Program-made: the position numbers and the translations under genes | From: Gammaproteobacteria bacterium | GTDB taxonomy: Bacteria > Pseudomonadota > Gammaproteobacteria > Ga0077536 | Assembly (NCBI GenBank): GCA_009692365.1 | Contig: SHZJ01000010.1 | Coordinates: forward strand, 24,481 to 88,480 | Reading direction: 5' to 3' | Length of the DNA: 64,000 nucleotides | Shown here: one piece after another, positions 1 through 10,702 of the stretch | Numbering within the stretch: the stretch's first letter is position 1 | Layout of the letters: each line of letters opens with the position of its first letter | The notes under the pieces: generated by a model | Told to the model about the DNA's origin: nothing | Seen by the model: the letters and a program-made list of their open reading frames with translations, nothing else | Database searches by the model: none

Positions 1-2
1 AC

Positions 3-464
3 GAGACCATCGACAAAGAGCGGAAATCGCTGGCGGCCGGTAATCCACCCACGCTGATCCCCGTGTGCAGCGATGACCCCAGCCAGCCCGAAACCTCGCC
101 GGGCCGGCGCAGTTGGGCTTATTTCAACCATTTCGTGGCCGCCGGCCGCGCGGTGTGGCCGGGCACTTTTACCACGGGTTCGCTGGAGCTGCGGCTGGCC
201 TACGATGCGCTGGCGTTTATCGAGCGCGTGGCGCCCACCCCGCTGCTGATGATCGTGGCTACCGAGGATGACATCACCCCCACCCGCATCGCGTTGGCGG
301 CCTACGAGCGTGCCTGCGAGCCCAAACGTCTGCTGCTCATCGCCGGGCACCATTACCGGCCCTACCTCGAGGATTTTGCGCAGTCCAGCCGCGCCGCCTG
401 CGACTGGTTTGTGGCCCATTTGAGTAATCACGCAGAAACCGCTGCCCTAGGAGAATCCGCATGA
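3..464 (+). CDS. alpha/beta hydrolase, C-terminal part (truncated by window edge)
   Basis: The frame stays open upstream of the listed start at 63 (ETIDKERKSLAAGNPPTLIPV...). The C-terminal segment 'TPLLMIVATEDDITPT...LLLIAGHHYRPY' resembles the Asp/His end of dienelactone-hydrolase-type alpha/beta hydrolases. Confidence 0.6.
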   Translation, partial: ETIDKERKSLAAGNPPTLIPVCSDDPSQPETSPGRRSWAYFNHFVAAGRAVWPGTFTTGSLELRLAYDALAFIERVAPTPLLMIVATEDDITPTRIALAAYERACEPKRLLLIAGHHYRPYLEDFAQSSRAACDWFVAHLSNHAETAALGESA

Positions 465-1297
465 CTCACACCGTTGAAGCACAATTGGCGTACCTCGTGC
501 CCACCGCTGGGCGCGCCGCGCAGTTGGTCTATCCACCCACCAGCGCGCACAAGACCGTGGGCCTAGCGCAGGTGCATCACCCGCGGCTGGTCGCTGATTG
601 CCGCGGGCTGGTGCCCCCGGCCACGCTGGATGTCGCCGGTTTTGAACTGCTACAAGCCCCTTCCAGCGTGGCCGATTTCTACGACGACGCGGCGGTGCGG
701 CGGGACTATTACCCCGAAGTGGCCGCGCTACTGCGGCGCGTCCTTGGGGTGGTTGAGGTGGTGGTGTTCGACCACAACCAACGCAGCGCGGTGCGGGCGC
801 AGCGGGGCCAACCCGGGGTGCGCACGCCGGTCGACGCCGCCCATATTGACTACACGCCGCGCTCGGGGCCACGCCGCGCCCAAGAGATTCTGGCCGCTGC
901 CGGTTGCCCCAGCTACGCGGGTCACCGACTGGCGCTGATCAACGTGTGGCGACCCATCATCGGGCCAGTGCAGGACGTGCCGCTGGCCGTGTGCGACGCG
1001 CGCACGACGCAGCCCACGGATTTTGTCGCCACCGAAATCCATCATTTTGGCGAAGACGACCTCGAGCACCCTCAGCACAGCGGCGAAATCTACTCCGTGC
1101 AATACAACCCGGCGCACCGCTGGTACTACGCACATGACATGCAGCCCAGCGAAGTGCTGTTGCTGAAGAACTGGGATTCCGTCACCGACGGCCGCGCCAG
1201 CTACGCGCCGCACACGGGTTTCCGCAATCCGGCCGCCCCAGCGGGCGCGCGGCCTCGTGAGAGCATCGAGGCGCGCACGTTGGTGGTCTACCCCTAG
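461..1297 (+). CDS. CmcJ/NvfI-family oxidoreductase-like protein
   Basis: Motifs 'VVVFDHNQRSAVR', 'AHIDYT', 'ALINVWRPI', 'HRWYYAHDM..SEVLLLKNWDS' recognised as CmcJ/NvfI/EfuI-like; overlaps the preceding gene stop; paralogous to 62982-63980. Confidence 0.75.
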   Translation: MTHTVEAQLAYLVPTAGRAAQLVYPPTSAHKTVGLAQVHHPRLVADCRGLVPPATLDVAGFELLQAPSSVADFYDDAAVRRDYYPEVAALLRRVLGVVEVVVFDHNQRSAVRAQRGQPGVRTPVDAAHIDYTPRSGPRRAQEILAAAGCPSYAGHRLALINVWRPIIGPVQDVPLAVCDARTTQPTDFVATEIHHFGEDDLEHPQHSGEIYSVQYNPAHRWYYAHDMQPSEVLLLKNWDSVTDGRASYAPHTGFRNPAAPAGARPRESIEARTLVVYP

Positions 1298-1500
1298 GCC
1301 GCCGGTGCGGCACGCCCCCGCGCGGCGCTAGGGAAAACCTCGCTCCGCGGGGCGCATGGCGGTCTGCGGCGCGCCCGCAGTGGCCCCGGGGGCGCTAGCC
1401 TCATCGCCAAAAGGCCCCCAAACGCCTATGCTTGCGCGCCCCCGCCGGCGCTTGCACCGCGGGGGGTCGTTTCTTTCAACTTCAGGTCGGGAATTCTGCC

Positions 1501-3123
1501 GTGTTAAGCGCCGCTAACGTCACCATCCAGTTTGGTGCCAAACCCCTGTTCGAAAATGTCTGCGTGAAGTTTGGCAACGGTCACCGCTACGGGCTGATCG
1601 GCGCGAACGGCTGTGGCAAATCCACGCTCATGAAAATCCTGAGCGGTGACCTCAAACCCAGCTCCGGCAATGTCTCGCTAGGCCCTAACGAGCGCCTGGG
1701 CAAGCTGCGACAGGACCAGTTCGCGTTCGAGGAAATGACGGTGCTCAATACCGTGATCATGGGTCACGAGGCGCTGTGGCAGGTCAAGGCGGAGCGCGAG
1801 CGGCTCTACAACCTCCCTGCGATGAGCGAAGCCGAAGGCATGCAGGTCGCCGAACTCGAGGTGCAGTTCGCGGAGCTCGACGGCTATACCTGCGAATCGC
1901 GGGCGGGGGAATTGCTGATGGGTTTGGGGATCCCCATCGAACAACAGACGGGCCTGATGAGCGCCATCGCCCCGGGCTGGAAATTGCGGGTGTTGCTGGC
2001 CCAGGCGCTGTTTGGCGATCCGGACATCCTGCTGCTGGACGAGCCCACCAATAACTTGGACATCAATGCCATTCGCTGGCTGGAGGAAGTTCTCGCCGGG
2101 CGCGAATGCACGATGGTCATCGTCTCCCACGACCGGCATTTCCTGAACCGCATCTGCACGCATATGGCCGACCTCGACTTCGGCGAGTTGCGGCTGTATC
2201 CGGGCAATTACGACGACTACATGATGGCCTCCACCGAAGTGCGGGAGCGCACGCTGGCCAACAACGCGCGCAAGCAAACCCAAATCGACGACCTCCGGCA
2301 ATTTGTCAGCCGGTTTTCCGCGAACGCGTCTAAAGCCCGTCAGGCCACTTCGCGCGCCCGCCAGATCGAAAAAATCAAACTCGATGACATCAAGCCCTCC
2401 AGCCGCGAAAACCCCTACATCCGCTTCGAACAGGGCAAGAAACTGCATCGTCTGGCGCTGGAAGTAGAAAATCTCAGCAAAGGTTTTGACGGTTCGACGC
2501 TGTTCAAGAAGCTCAATCTGATGGTGGCGGTGGGCGAGCGGGTGGCGATTATCGGCTCCAACGGCATCGGTAAAACCACGCTGCTCAACTGCCTGGCGGG
2601 CCAGTTAGAGCCTGAGCGCGGCGTGGTGAAGTGGTCCGAGAACTCAGAACTCGGCTATGTGCCCCAGAACCGCACCCACGATTTCGCCACCGATATGACG
2701 CTGTTTGACTGGATGAACCAGTGGCGGCAGAAGCACCACGACGAGCAGGCGATCCGCGCGGTGTTGGGACAGCTGCTGTTCTCCAAGGAGGACAGCCAAA
2801 AATCGGTGCAGGTCATTTCGGGCGGCGAGGAGGCCCGCATGCTGTTCGGCAAGCAGATTTTGCAGCGGCCCAACATCATGCTGCTGGACGAACCCACCAA
2901 CCATTTGGATATGGAATCCATCGAGTCGCTGAATCTGGCGCTGGATAACTACGAAGGCACGCTGATTTTTGTCAGTCATGACCGCGAGTTCGTCTCCTCC
3001 TTGGCCACGCGGGTATTAGAAATCACCGCCGCCGACATCGTCGATTTTCGCGGCACCTACGACGAATATCTCCAGTCCCGTGGGTTGGAACGCCCCCCGA
3101 CTCGGCGCAGCGCCGGCGATTGA
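1501..3123 (+). CDS. ybiT: ABC-F family ATP-binding protein (YbiT-like)
   Basis: Two ABC ATPase domains ([18 protein letters not shown]) with [11 protein letters not shown] / [11 protein letters not shown] and no membrane domain. GTG start at 1501 ([12 protein letters not shown]) preferred to the longer ORF. Confidence 0.9.
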   Translation: MLSAANVTIQFGAKPLFENVCVKFGNGHRYGLIGANGCGKSTLMKILSGDLKPSSGNVSLGPNERLGKLRQDQFAFEEMTVLNTVIMGHEALWQVKAERERLYNLPAMSEAEGMQVAELEVQFAELDGYTCESRAGELLMGLGIPIEQQTGLMSAIAPGWKLRVLLAQALFGDPDILLLDEPTNNLDINAIRWLEEVLAGRECTMVIVSHDRHFLNRICTHMADLDFGELRLYPGNYDDYMMASTEVRERTLANNARKQTQIDDLRQFVSRFSANASKARQATSRARQIEKIKLDDIKPSSRENPYIRFEQGKKLHRLALEVENLSKGFDGSTLFKKLNLMVAVGERVAIIGSNGIGKTTLLNCLAGQLEPERGVVKWSENSELGYVPQNRTHDFATDMTLFDWMNQWRQKHHDEQAIRAVLGQLLFSKEDSQKSVQVISGGEEARMLFGKQILQRPNIMLLDEPTNHLDMESIESLNLALDNYEGTLIFVSHDREFVSSLATRVLEITAADIVDFRGTYDEYLQSRGLERPPTRRSAGD

Positions 3124-3156
3124 GCCGAGGCTCGGGCGGCGCAGCAGGGCGGGTGT

Positions 3157-3666
3157 CTACGCCGGCACCACCCGGGTAGTGAGGGTCGTTGGTACGGGCT
3201 GGCTGAGCATATCGAGTACGGGACAATGCGCGTTCACCGCCGCCGTGAGCCGGGCGAGGTCGGTGGGTGAGGCGCTAGAGGTCAGGGTGATATTCACCCG
3301 GAGGGCGCCGAAACCCGGCCGCACGGTGTCATCCAGCGCGAAGAATCCGCGAAAATCGATATCGCCTTCCACGCTCGCCGCAACCCCCGCTAAGGGGATC
3401 GCCAGCGCCGTGGCGAACGCGCGGTAGGTAATTTCCTGACAGGTGCCCAACGCCGCCAGCACCAGTTCGACGGGTGTCGGGCCCCGATCGCTGCCGCCGA
3501 TGCCGCTCGGCTCGTCCACGGTGAGGCTGTGGTGGCGCACACTCACGGCGGAGTGAAACCCCTCCTGGAGGGCCGAGTCGCTGCGAAACGTTACGCGGGC
3601 GCGGGCCGGCTCGGTGCCAAACGTTTGCGTGGTGCGGGCAATAGCCGCGTGTAAGTCGGTGTTCAT
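3157..3666 (-). CDS. OsmC family protein
   Basis: 'GPTPVELVLAALGTCQEITYRAFA...HCPVLDMLSQPVP' typical of OsmC/Ohr-like proteins with two Cys. Confidence 0.85.
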   Translation of the reverse strand: MNTDLHAAIARTTQTFGTEPARARVTFRSDSALQEGFHSAVSVRHHSLTVDEPSGIGGSDRGPTPVELVLAALGTCQEITYRAFATALAIPLAGVAASVEGDIDFRGFFALDDTVRPGFGALRVNITLTSSASPTDLARLTAAVNAHCPVLDMLSQPVPTTLTTRVVPA

Positions 3667-3801
3667 CGGGGGCGTGTCCTCGGCTGTGGCAGGGCGGCCA
3701 GTCGGTGTCCCTGCGGGGGAACGGCGGGCATTTTGGCTTGGGCTAGCGCACCCATTCCGGCCTCATCTTGCGCTGGCAGAAACTCATAAGGAATCCCTCG
3801 A

Positions 3802-4836
3802 ATGGTGCCCCGCAAACGCATCGGCCTCATGTTGTGGCCCGCCCCCGGCCTGGACGCCGACTTCGCGCGCGGGCGCTGGGCGGAGCAGGTCGGTTTTGAT
3901 GATGTCTGGCTGCCGGATGCGGAGGGTATGCAAGATCCTATTGCGCTGGCCGCCACGCTGGCGGTCTCGACCCGGCGGGTGCGCATTTGTACCGGCGTGG
4001 TGCCGGTGTTCAACCGTCCGGCGCCCATTCTGGCGACCAGCGTGAGCGTTATCGCCCACCACGCCCCGGGGCGCTTCGTGTTGGGGTTGGGCTCCTCGAC
4101 CGGCAATATGGTGGAGCGCTGGTACGGCGTGCCGTTCCAGCGTCCGCTGACCCACGTGCGGGAATATGTGCAGCTGCTGCGCCAAATTTTTGCCGGGGAG
4201 AAGACCGCTTTTGCCGGTGCGTGCCTGCGCAGCCACGGCTTTCGTTTACAGACGCTACCCCAGCCGGCGGTGCCGCTGCATGTGGGCGCGATGGGCCCCC
4301 GCATGCTGCAGCTGGCGGGCGAACTGGCCGACGGCGTGGTGCTCAACGACTTCACGCCCCCGGACCGACTGGCGTTTGCCATGGAGCAACTCGACGTCGG
4401 CGCACGGCGCGGGGGGCGGCGCGTGGAAGACCTCGAAATCGTTAAGCGCCGAGCGTATATCGTGACGTCCAACGCCGCTGAAAACGCCGCCGCCCGCGAA
4501 TTTTTTCGCCGTTATTTCGCGTTCTATGCGTCAGCACCCGCCTATCAGGAGGTCATGTTGCAGCTGGGTTACGCCGCGGCGGTGGCGGAAATTCGCGCCG
4601 GCTACGCGGGGCGCGACCGCGCGCGGGTGACGGCGGCCATTAGCGACGACATGGTGTCGCGTATTTTTCTGTTTGGCTCGGCCGAGCAATGCCACGCGCA
4701 GGCGCGCGCCGACTACGCCGCGGGCATCGGCGCGCTTGCCATGAGCCCGCAGGCCGCCACCGCCGAGGCGTTCGCACGCTCGGCCGGCGTGTTTGCCGCG
4801 GCGGCGTTTAACCCCGCAGCGCCGGCAGGTGGCTGA
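3802..4836 (+). CDS. LLM class flavin/F420-dependent oxidoreductase
   Basis: Luciferase-like TIM barrel sequence: 'WAEQVGFDDVWLPD', 'FVLGLGSSTGNMVERWYGVPFQRPLTHVREYVQLLR'. Confidence 0.85.
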   Translation: MVPRKRIGLMLWPAPGLDADFARGRWAEQVGFDDVWLPDAEGMQDPIALAATLAVSTRRVRICTGVVPVFNRPAPILATSVSVIAHHAPGRFVLGLGSSTGNMVERWYGVPFQRPLTHVREYVQLLRQIFAGEKTAFAGACLRSHGFRLQTLPQPAVPLHVGAMGPRMLQLAGELADGVVLNDFTPPDRLAFAMEQLDVGARRGGRRVEDLEIVKRRAYIVTSNAAENAAAREFFRRYFAFYASAPAYQEVMLQLGYAAAVAEIRAGYAGRDRARVTAAISDDMVSRIFLFGSAEQCHAQARADYAAGIGALAMSPQAATAEAFARSAGVFAAAAFNPAAPAGG

Positions 4837-4959
4837 GCGCAGCCCACCGGGTGGTCGACGCACGCTGGGGTGCCGACTAAAAATCCAGCGGCCGCGCCGC
4901 GCGCCCTCACCGGCAACGCCCGCTGCGACGCTGGTGGCCGAGGACTCGCCCGTCAGTGC

Positions 4960-6684
4960 CTAGCCGCGCGCAATCACCGGCAATACCAGATGCGACGCCT
5001 GCTGCGCGCTGTGCAGCACGCTGTTGGTGGCGAGCTTAAAGTCGGCCTCGGTTTCGCGCGCGATCACCCCGCCGGTATTGGTGTTGCGGTCAAAGCGCGG
5101 AAAATTTGAGCTGGCGACCTCCAGCCGCATCCGATGGCCGGCACGAAACACGTTGGATGTCGCCACGAGGTCGATTTCGATGCAATAAACTTCGCCGGGC
5201 ACCAGCAGCTTTGGGGTGCTGCAGCCCTCGCGATAACGCGCCCGTAGAATGCCGTCGGTGAGAATGATGGCGCGTCCGTCCGGGTGGACGTCCACCAGTT
5301 TGCCGGTGAAGTCGGTATCGAGCGCGGATGAAGTCACATACAGCACCAGCCGTACCGGGCCGGTGACCTCCAGATCGGCCGCGAGCACCGCACTGGTGTA
5401 GCACAGCACATCGGCGCGTTCCTCCACAGCGCGTTGGTCGCGCGGGCCCGCGTTGGCGGCTACGAACAGCCCCGGCAGGAAGGTCGCGCCGCCGACGGTA
5501 GGCACCGGATTGCGGGGGTCGTAGAGGTAGGTGTCGGCCGGCTCGGCGCCCGGCGCGGTGGTCGACAACTCGCCGTCGGCGGATTGACTCCCCGCGCAAC
5601 CGCCACTGTGCAGATACCACGCCTGCCACTGCGTATCGGGCAACGGCCAGGCCGCTTCTTCGCGCCACACATCCGGCCCCATCACAAAGATTTTGACCGG
5701 CGGTTCTTGCGGTACGCCGTTGGCGATGCCCTTCAGAAAGTGGTCAAACCAGCGAATTTGGGCGGCGGTCACATCGGCCACACCGTCGTGCGCCAGCAGG
5801 CCAAAGTTACGCTCGGCATACACCCCACCGTTATAGCCATGGACCCACGGCCCGATGATGAGTTTTTGCGTCGTGCGCGCTTGCATCGCCGTGTAATTGG
5901 CCAACGTGCCGCCGAGGAAAAGGTCATACCAGCCGCCAAAATTTAGCGCCGGCACGGTGATTTTGTCGTAATGCTCGCACGGCGCTGCGGCGCGCCAGTA
6001 GTCGTCGTAATCCGGATGGGCCAGCCAATCTGCGACATAGGGGGTGAGCGCAGCCACTTCCGGCAGGTCGCACAACGGCAGGTGCGAGTAGTTGATCGCC
6101 ACGCGGTCGGCGGCGGCCAGTGCGGCCCCCACCAGGGTGCCCGCCGCCTCCCCCCGGGTGAGTCGCCGCACGGCTTCGGCCACGCCGAAAGTCACGCTCG
6201 CCCACTGCAACATGAAACCCAGCTGGAACGCGCCCCCTTGATAGGTCCACTTCTCGTAGTACTGGTCGGTGGTGATAAAAGGCGCGATGGCCTTGAGCGC
6301 GGGCGGGGCGAGGCTGGCCGCGAGCCACTGCGTGGCGCCGTAGTAAGAGGCCCCCATCATGCCCACCACACCCGTACACCAGGGCTGCGCGGCGGCCCAC
6401 GCGATGGCGTCCGCGCCGTCTTCCGCCTCCTGAAAATAAGGGCTGAATTCGCCCTCCGAAGCCCAGGTTCCCCGGCAGTCCTGCACCACCACCGCGTAGC
6501 CCGCCTGTGCCACGCGCAGGATGTCGCCGGAGAGAAACAACAGCACCGGCTGCTCTTTGTTGTAGGGCAAGCGCAGCATCACCGCCGGATAGCGGCCATC
6601 GCCCACCGGCCGATACACATCGCTCGCCAATAAGACGCCGTCGCGCATCGCAACCTGGAGGTTCTTCTCGATGGTCAGTGACAT
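4960..6684 (-). CDS. CocE/NonD family hydrolase (X-Pro dipeptidyl-peptidase S15 type)
   Basis: 'VAMRDGVLLASDVYRP', 'GYAVVVQDCRGTWASEGEF', 'GMMGASYYGATQWLAA' (GxSxxG nucleophile), C-terminal jelly-roll. ATG at 6684 chosen over the longer ORF. Confidence 0.9.
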   Translation of the reverse strand: MSLTIEKNLQVAMRDGVLLASDVYRPVGDGRYPAVMLRLPYNKEQPVLLFLSGDILRVAQAGYAVVVQDCRGTWASEGEFSPYFQEAEDGADAIAWAAAQPWCTGVVGMMGASYYGATQWLAASLAPPALKAIAPFITTDQYYEKWTYQGGAFQLGFMLQWASVTFGVAEAVRRLTRGEAAGTLVGAALAAADRVAINYSHLPLCDLPEVAALTPYVADWLAHPDYDDYWRAAAPCEHYDKITVPALNFGGWYDLFLGGTLANYTAMQARTTQKLIIGPWVHGYNGGVYAERNFGLLAHDGVADVTAAQIRWFDHFLKGIANGVPQEPPVKIFVMGPDVWREEAAWPLPDTQWQAWYLHSGGCAGSQSADGELSTTAPGAEPADTYLYDPRNPVPTVGGATFLPGLFVAANAGPRDQRAVEERADVLCYTSAVLAADLEVTGPVRLVLYVTSSALDTDFTGKLVDVHPDGRAIILTDGILRARYREGCSTPKLLVPGEVYCIEIDLVATSNVFRAGHRMRLEVASSNFPRFDRNTNTGGVIARETEADFKLATNSVLHSAQQASHLVLPVIARG

Positions 6685-6904
6685 GTTGTTTCCCCGTGGT
6701 GGTGGTTTATTTTTTTGTGAGATTCCAGGCGCTCTGGCGCCCCAGATGGGACGCGCTGCCGTGCGCGCACCCCCGCACCCGCGGCACGCCTGCGACCCGC
6801 CAGACCCTGCCAGATTAGCCCCAAAGTCCGGCGGGCGCCCGGCGGGCCGCGTGACGACCCGCGGCGGTAGACTCCCTGCCATTCCTCTCCTAAGGTGGCG
6901 TCGC

Positions 6905-7657
6905 ATGAAACTCCAACAACGCATCGCGCTCATCACCGGCAGCAGTTCGGGCATCGGGCGGGGGGTGGCGCTGGCTTTCGCTGCACAGGGTGCGGATGTG
7001 GTGATCAATTACCCCAGTGCGGCGGAGTTGACGGCCGCCACGCAGGTGGCCGTCGGGGTGCGCGCGCTGGGCCGGCAGGCGCTGCTGGTGCAGGCAGATG
7101 TGAGCGTGGAGGACGAGGCGCGTGCGCTGGTGGCGGCGGGCGTCGCGGCGTTTGGCCGGCTGGATATTCTGGTCAACAACGCGGGCATAGCGCTCGCTGG
7201 GCTGGTGCATGAACTCGAAGCGGCGCGGTGGGACCGGGTGATCGCCGTGCACCTGCGCGGCACTTTTCTGATGACCCGCGAGGTGCTGCCGCAGATGTAT
7301 GCCCGGGGCCACGGCCGCATCATCAACACCGCCTCGCAGTTGGCCCACAAGGGTGCGCCGGGCTTTAGCGCTTATACGGCGGCCAAAGGCGCCATCTTGT
7401 CCTTTACCCGCACCATCGCGCTGGAAATTGGTGCGCGCGATATCACCATCAACTGCGTGGCCCCGGGTGCCACCCGTACGCCCATGCTGGACGACGTGTC
7501 ACCCGCAGTGCTGGAGGCCATCCGTTTGGCCATTCCGTTAGGCCGTCTCGCCGAGGTAGAAGACATCGTGCCGAGCTATGTTTTTCTCGCCTCGGAGGAG
7601 GCGCGGCACTACCAAGGCCAGTGTCTCAGCCCCAACGGGGGGGATGTGTTCTTGTAG
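6905..7657 (+). CDS. SDR family NAD(P)-dependent oxidoreductase (FabG-like)
   Basis: 'ALITGSSSGIGRGVALAFA', 'LVNNAGIA', 'YTAAKGAI', 'NCVAPGATRTPM'. ATG at 6905. Confidence 0.92.
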   Translation: MKLQQRIALITGSSSGIGRGVALAFAAQGADVVINYPSAAELTAATQVAVGVRALGRQALLVQADVSVEDEARALVAAGVAAFGRLDILVNNAGIALAGLVHELEAARWDRVIAVHLRGTFLMTREVLPQMYARGHGRIINTASQLAHKGAPGFSAYTAAKGAILSFTRTIALEIGARDITINCVAPGATRTPMLDDVSPAVLEAIRLAIPLGRLAEVEDIVPSYVFLASEEARHYQGQCLSPNGGDVFL

Positions 7658-7780
7658 GCTCGCAGCTTGGCGGGCCGGCGCTCGCGGCCCCCGCCGACGG
7701 GGGGTGGCGGGCGCGTGTTCCGGCCCCGCCGTCGGCCTCAAAGTGTGGTCGACGGCGCTCGCGCCCGGCCGGCGGCGGGC

Positions 7781-8383
7781 TTAGCTTAGCCGGATATTAA
7801 ACGACACCGAGACTCGCTCGCTGTCGGTCGTATTGGGCGTGACCCAATGTTTGAGCCAGCCCGGAAAAAACAGAATGCTGCCTTCGCGGGGTTCCACCTC
7901 GTGGATGAAATCTGTCAGCGGCGTGCCGTCTTTCAGGTCCATATAACAGCGCCACTGCGCGGTGGGGCTGCCTTCGCGGGCGTCGAAGAACTGAATGACG
8001 CCCTGTTCACGCTGCTCGACCTTGAGATACACCACCCCCGAGAGCACCGCGTCCGGGTGGGTGTGGAGGGCGTTGAAATCCCCGCGTCGATTGACGTTGG
8101 CCCACAGGATGCCGTCATCGAAGCGCTTTTTGACGGAAAACGCCGAGGCAATCTCGTTGCCTAAGGCCATGACGCGGCCGATGAGCCATTGAAATTCGGG
8201 GTAGCGGTAGAGGTCGTCCGGGCTTTGCCAACCACCGAAATTGGTTCTCTGGACCCCCAAGCCCTCGGTGGCAAGCGCTGCAATGCGCGTGAGCATGAGT
8301 TCACGACGTTGCGGCCAGTTGGCCTCTGGGAGGGCTAATTCGTCGCGCCAAACCGGGGTGTAGAACAAACGTGTTTCGTGCAT
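7781..8383 (-). CDS. putative 2OG-Fe(II) oxygenase (TIGR02466-like)
   Basis: 'WANVNRRGDFNALHTHPDAVLSGVVYLKVEQ' and 'GSILFFPGWLKHWVTPN...RVSVSFNIRL' with H/H/R typical of this family. Confidence 0.85.
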   Translation of the reverse strand: MHETRLFYTPVWRDELALPEANWPQRRELMLTRIAALATEGLGVQRTNFGGWQSPDDLYRYPEFQWLIGRVMALGNEIASAFSVKKRFDDGILWANVNRRGDFNALHTHPDAVLSGVVYLKVEQREQGVIQFFDAREGSPTAQWRCYMDLKDGTPLTDFIHEVEPREGSILFFPGWLKHWVTPNTTDSERVSVSFNIRLS

Positions 8384-8514
8384 GGGTGACTCCGCTGCCA
8401 GCCGTTGGATTGCAGAATTGAAAACGTCGCCGAGACACTATACGGAACTGTCGCGGCGGGGAATCCGGGGGCGGGTCAGAGCGGTGAGGCGGTGAGGCGG
8501 GTTACGGCGACCGC

Positions 8515-9999
8515 CTAACTGGGGTGCTCGGTGGCCCAGCTTAGCCCGCGCTCGGCCATTTCGACCGCGCGGAACATGGCCCGACCTTTGTTGAGCGTTT
8601 CTTCCCATTCCAGCTGTGGAATGGAATCGGCTACCACCCCGCAACCCGCCTGAATGGACAGGCGTCCGTTTTGGATCACCGCGGTGCGAATGGCGATCGC
8701 GGTGTCCATATTGCCGTTCCACGAGAGATAGCCCACGGCGCCACCGTAGATGCCGCGCTTCGTGGGTTCGAGTTCATCGATGATTTCCATCGCGCGAATT
8801 TTGGGTGCACCGGACAGGGTGCCAACCGGCAGCGTGGCGCGCAGCACATCGATGGCGTCGCAGCCGGCGCGAATTTTGCCCTCCACGTTGGAGGAAATAT
8901 GCATCACGTGCGAGTAGCGCTCGATGATCATTTTTTCGGTCACGCGCACCGAGCCGATTTCCGCTACCCGGCCAATATCGTTGCGGCCAAGGTCGATGAG
9001 CATCAGGTGCTCGGCGATTTCTTTGGGGTCCGCCAGTAATTCGGTTTCCAGCGCCAGATCTTCGGCCGGCGTGGCGCCCCGTCGGCGGGTGCCGGCGAGC
9101 GGACGGGTGGTGACAATCTCACCGTCCAGTCGCACCAAGATTTCGGGCGAGGAGCCGACAATCTGAAAATCGGCCAAATCCATAAAAAACAGATAGGGCG
9201 AAGGATTGGTGTGGCGTAAGGCGCGGTAGACGTCGATCGGGGCCGCGCGCAGCGGCACCGACATCCGCTGCGAAGGCACGACCTGCATGACATCCCCCGC
9301 CACAATGTATTGTTTGATGCGCTCGACCGCCGCTTTAAAAGCCTCTTGGCCGAACTCAGAGGTAAAATCTTCTTCGCTCGGCACCGGCCCGGGGGGTGTC
9401 TGCGGGGCGGGTTTAAGCGGTTGGGCCAGGCGGGCTAGGAGTTCGTCGAGGCGGGCTTCGGCGCGGGCGCGCGCGCCGGTCCGCGCCGGATCGCTGCAGA
9501 CCACGAGTTCCATTTCACCCCGGAGGTTGTCGAAGACCACAAATTCATCCGAGAGCATCAGCAGGATGTCAGGGGTGTTGAGGGTGTCGGGCGGGGTGCT
9601 CGCAGCTAGGCGTGGCTCTACATAACGCACCGTGTCGTAGCCAAAATAACCCACCAGCCCACCGGCAAAACGCGACACCGCCAGCGGGGGCGCGAGCACT
9701 CGCGCGTGATATTGGCGCACGAATTCTAGCGGGTCTGGGCTGTCCAGACGCTCGATGGTGATCCCATCTTGGATGATGCTGACGTGGCTGCCGCGCACGC
9801 TGAGGATGCGCCGTGCGGGTAGGCCGATGATGGAATAACGGCCCCATTTTTCGCCGCCCTGCACGGACTCCAACAGGTAGCTGAACGGCCCGGCCGCCAA
9901 TTTGAGATAAACGCTCAGCGGGGTGTCTAAGTCGGCCAGTACGCGCCGTGAGACGGGCAAGCGATTGTAGACGGGCGCAAGGGGCTTGGGTGTTGGCAT
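8515..9999 (-). CDS. trpE: anthranilate synthase component I
   Basis: Chorismate-binding signature '[45 protein letters not shown]'; '[20 protein letters not shown]'. ATG at 9999 ([18 protein letters not shown]). Confidence 0.95.
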   Translation of the reverse strand: MPTPKPLAPVYNRLPVSRRVLADLDTPLSVYLKLAAGPFSYLLESVQGGEKWGRYSIIGLPARRILSVRGSHVSIIQDGITIERLDSPDPLEFVRQYHARVLAPPLAVSRFAGGLVGYFGYDTVRYVEPRLAASTPPDTLNTPDILLMLSDEFVVFDNLRGEMELVVCSDPARTGARARAEARLDELLARLAQPLKPAPQTPPGPVPSEEDFTSEFGQEAFKAAVERIKQYIVAGDVMQVVPSQRMSVPLRAAPIDVYRALRHTNPSPYLFFMDLADFQIVGSSPEILVRLDGEIVTTRPLAGTRRRGATPAEDLALETELLADPKEIAEHLMLIDLGRNDIGRVAEIGSVRVTEKMIIERYSHVMHISSNVEGKIRAGCDAIDVLRATLPVGTLSGAPKIRAMEIIDELEPTKRGIYGGAVGYLSWNGNMDTAIAIRTAVIQNGRLSIQAGCGVVADSIPQLEWEETLNKGRAMFRAVEMAERGLSWATEHPS

Positions 10000-10334
10000 G
10001 GCAAACTGGGGCCGCGGCGGGGCCCATCCAGCAGAGTGAGGCGCAAGCCTAGAGCACGCGTCGGGGCCGCGCAACCGCACCCGCCGCGCCGCGAAAGCCC
10101 GGGCGCAAACCCTCGCTGCGCGCGGCGCTGGGGCGAGAATGCGGGGGATGCTCAGGAGGGTAGTGAGGGGCGGTGCGCGCGTCGGCGGGCGATTATCTGG
10201 CCCGGCGGCTGGTCGACCCAAGGCGCGCTGGCCAGTAGTCCGTCTGGCGTGCGTGGACGGTGGCTGGAAAATCGGCGTGAAGGGTCGCTGGGCACAGCGC
10301 GCCGTTGGTGCGTCCGGGGATTAGGTCTGGGGCC

Positions 10335-10544
10335 TCAACCGGTCAGGCTAGTGTCGCTCGTGTAGAACAGCCCTTTGAGCTGCTGATTGGGCGCTATCTC
10401 GAGACGCAGCAGCACCCGCGCGCCCAGCTTGCGGGCGCGTTCGAAGACCTCATCAGAGGTGCTAAAAGCCACGAATTGGCCATTCAGGTCGTGGAACCCT
10501 GCAAAGCGTGCGATGCGCGCGTCAAACGAGTTCAGAGTTTTCAT
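10335..10544 (-). CDS. hypothetical small protein (69 aa)
   Basis: ATG at 10544 preceded (minus strand) by a good Shine-Dalgarno-like TTGGAGGAG; no recognised domain. Confidence 0.5.
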   Translation of the reverse strand: MKTLNSFDARIARFAGFHDLNGQFVAFSTSDEVFERARKLGARVLLRLEIAPNQQLKGLFYTSDTSLTG

Positions 10545-10702
10545 TGAGGACTCCTCCAAGGGCCGTTTGCGGGTGCTCGGGACCTACCAGCCCGGCGCTT
10601 GCGCCACCTTAAAGTGGTCGACGCTGGAGGTGATAGCGGCGGTCCTGACAGGCGCTGAACCCTCTAAAAACTTTTTCTGTGATGCAGTTCGCGCTGCCCG
10701 CT

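Noticed and set aside
447-1213. Antisense ORFs 447-872 (-) and 728-1213 (-)
   Set aside because: Overlap a supported CDS; Arg/Pro/Ala-rich translations typical of spurious ORFs in high-GC DNA.
1678-2448. 256-aa antisense ORF inside the ABC-F gene
   Set aside because: Fully antisense to a strongly supported CDS; no recognisable motif.
3663-4472. 269-aa minus-strand ORF overlapping the LLM oxidoreductase
   Set aside because: Ser/Arg/Pro-rich translation opposite a confidently assigned gene.
10000-10334. trp leader peptide/attenuator upstream of trpE
   Set aside because: No short ORF with tandem Trp codons visible on the minus strand upstream of 9999.
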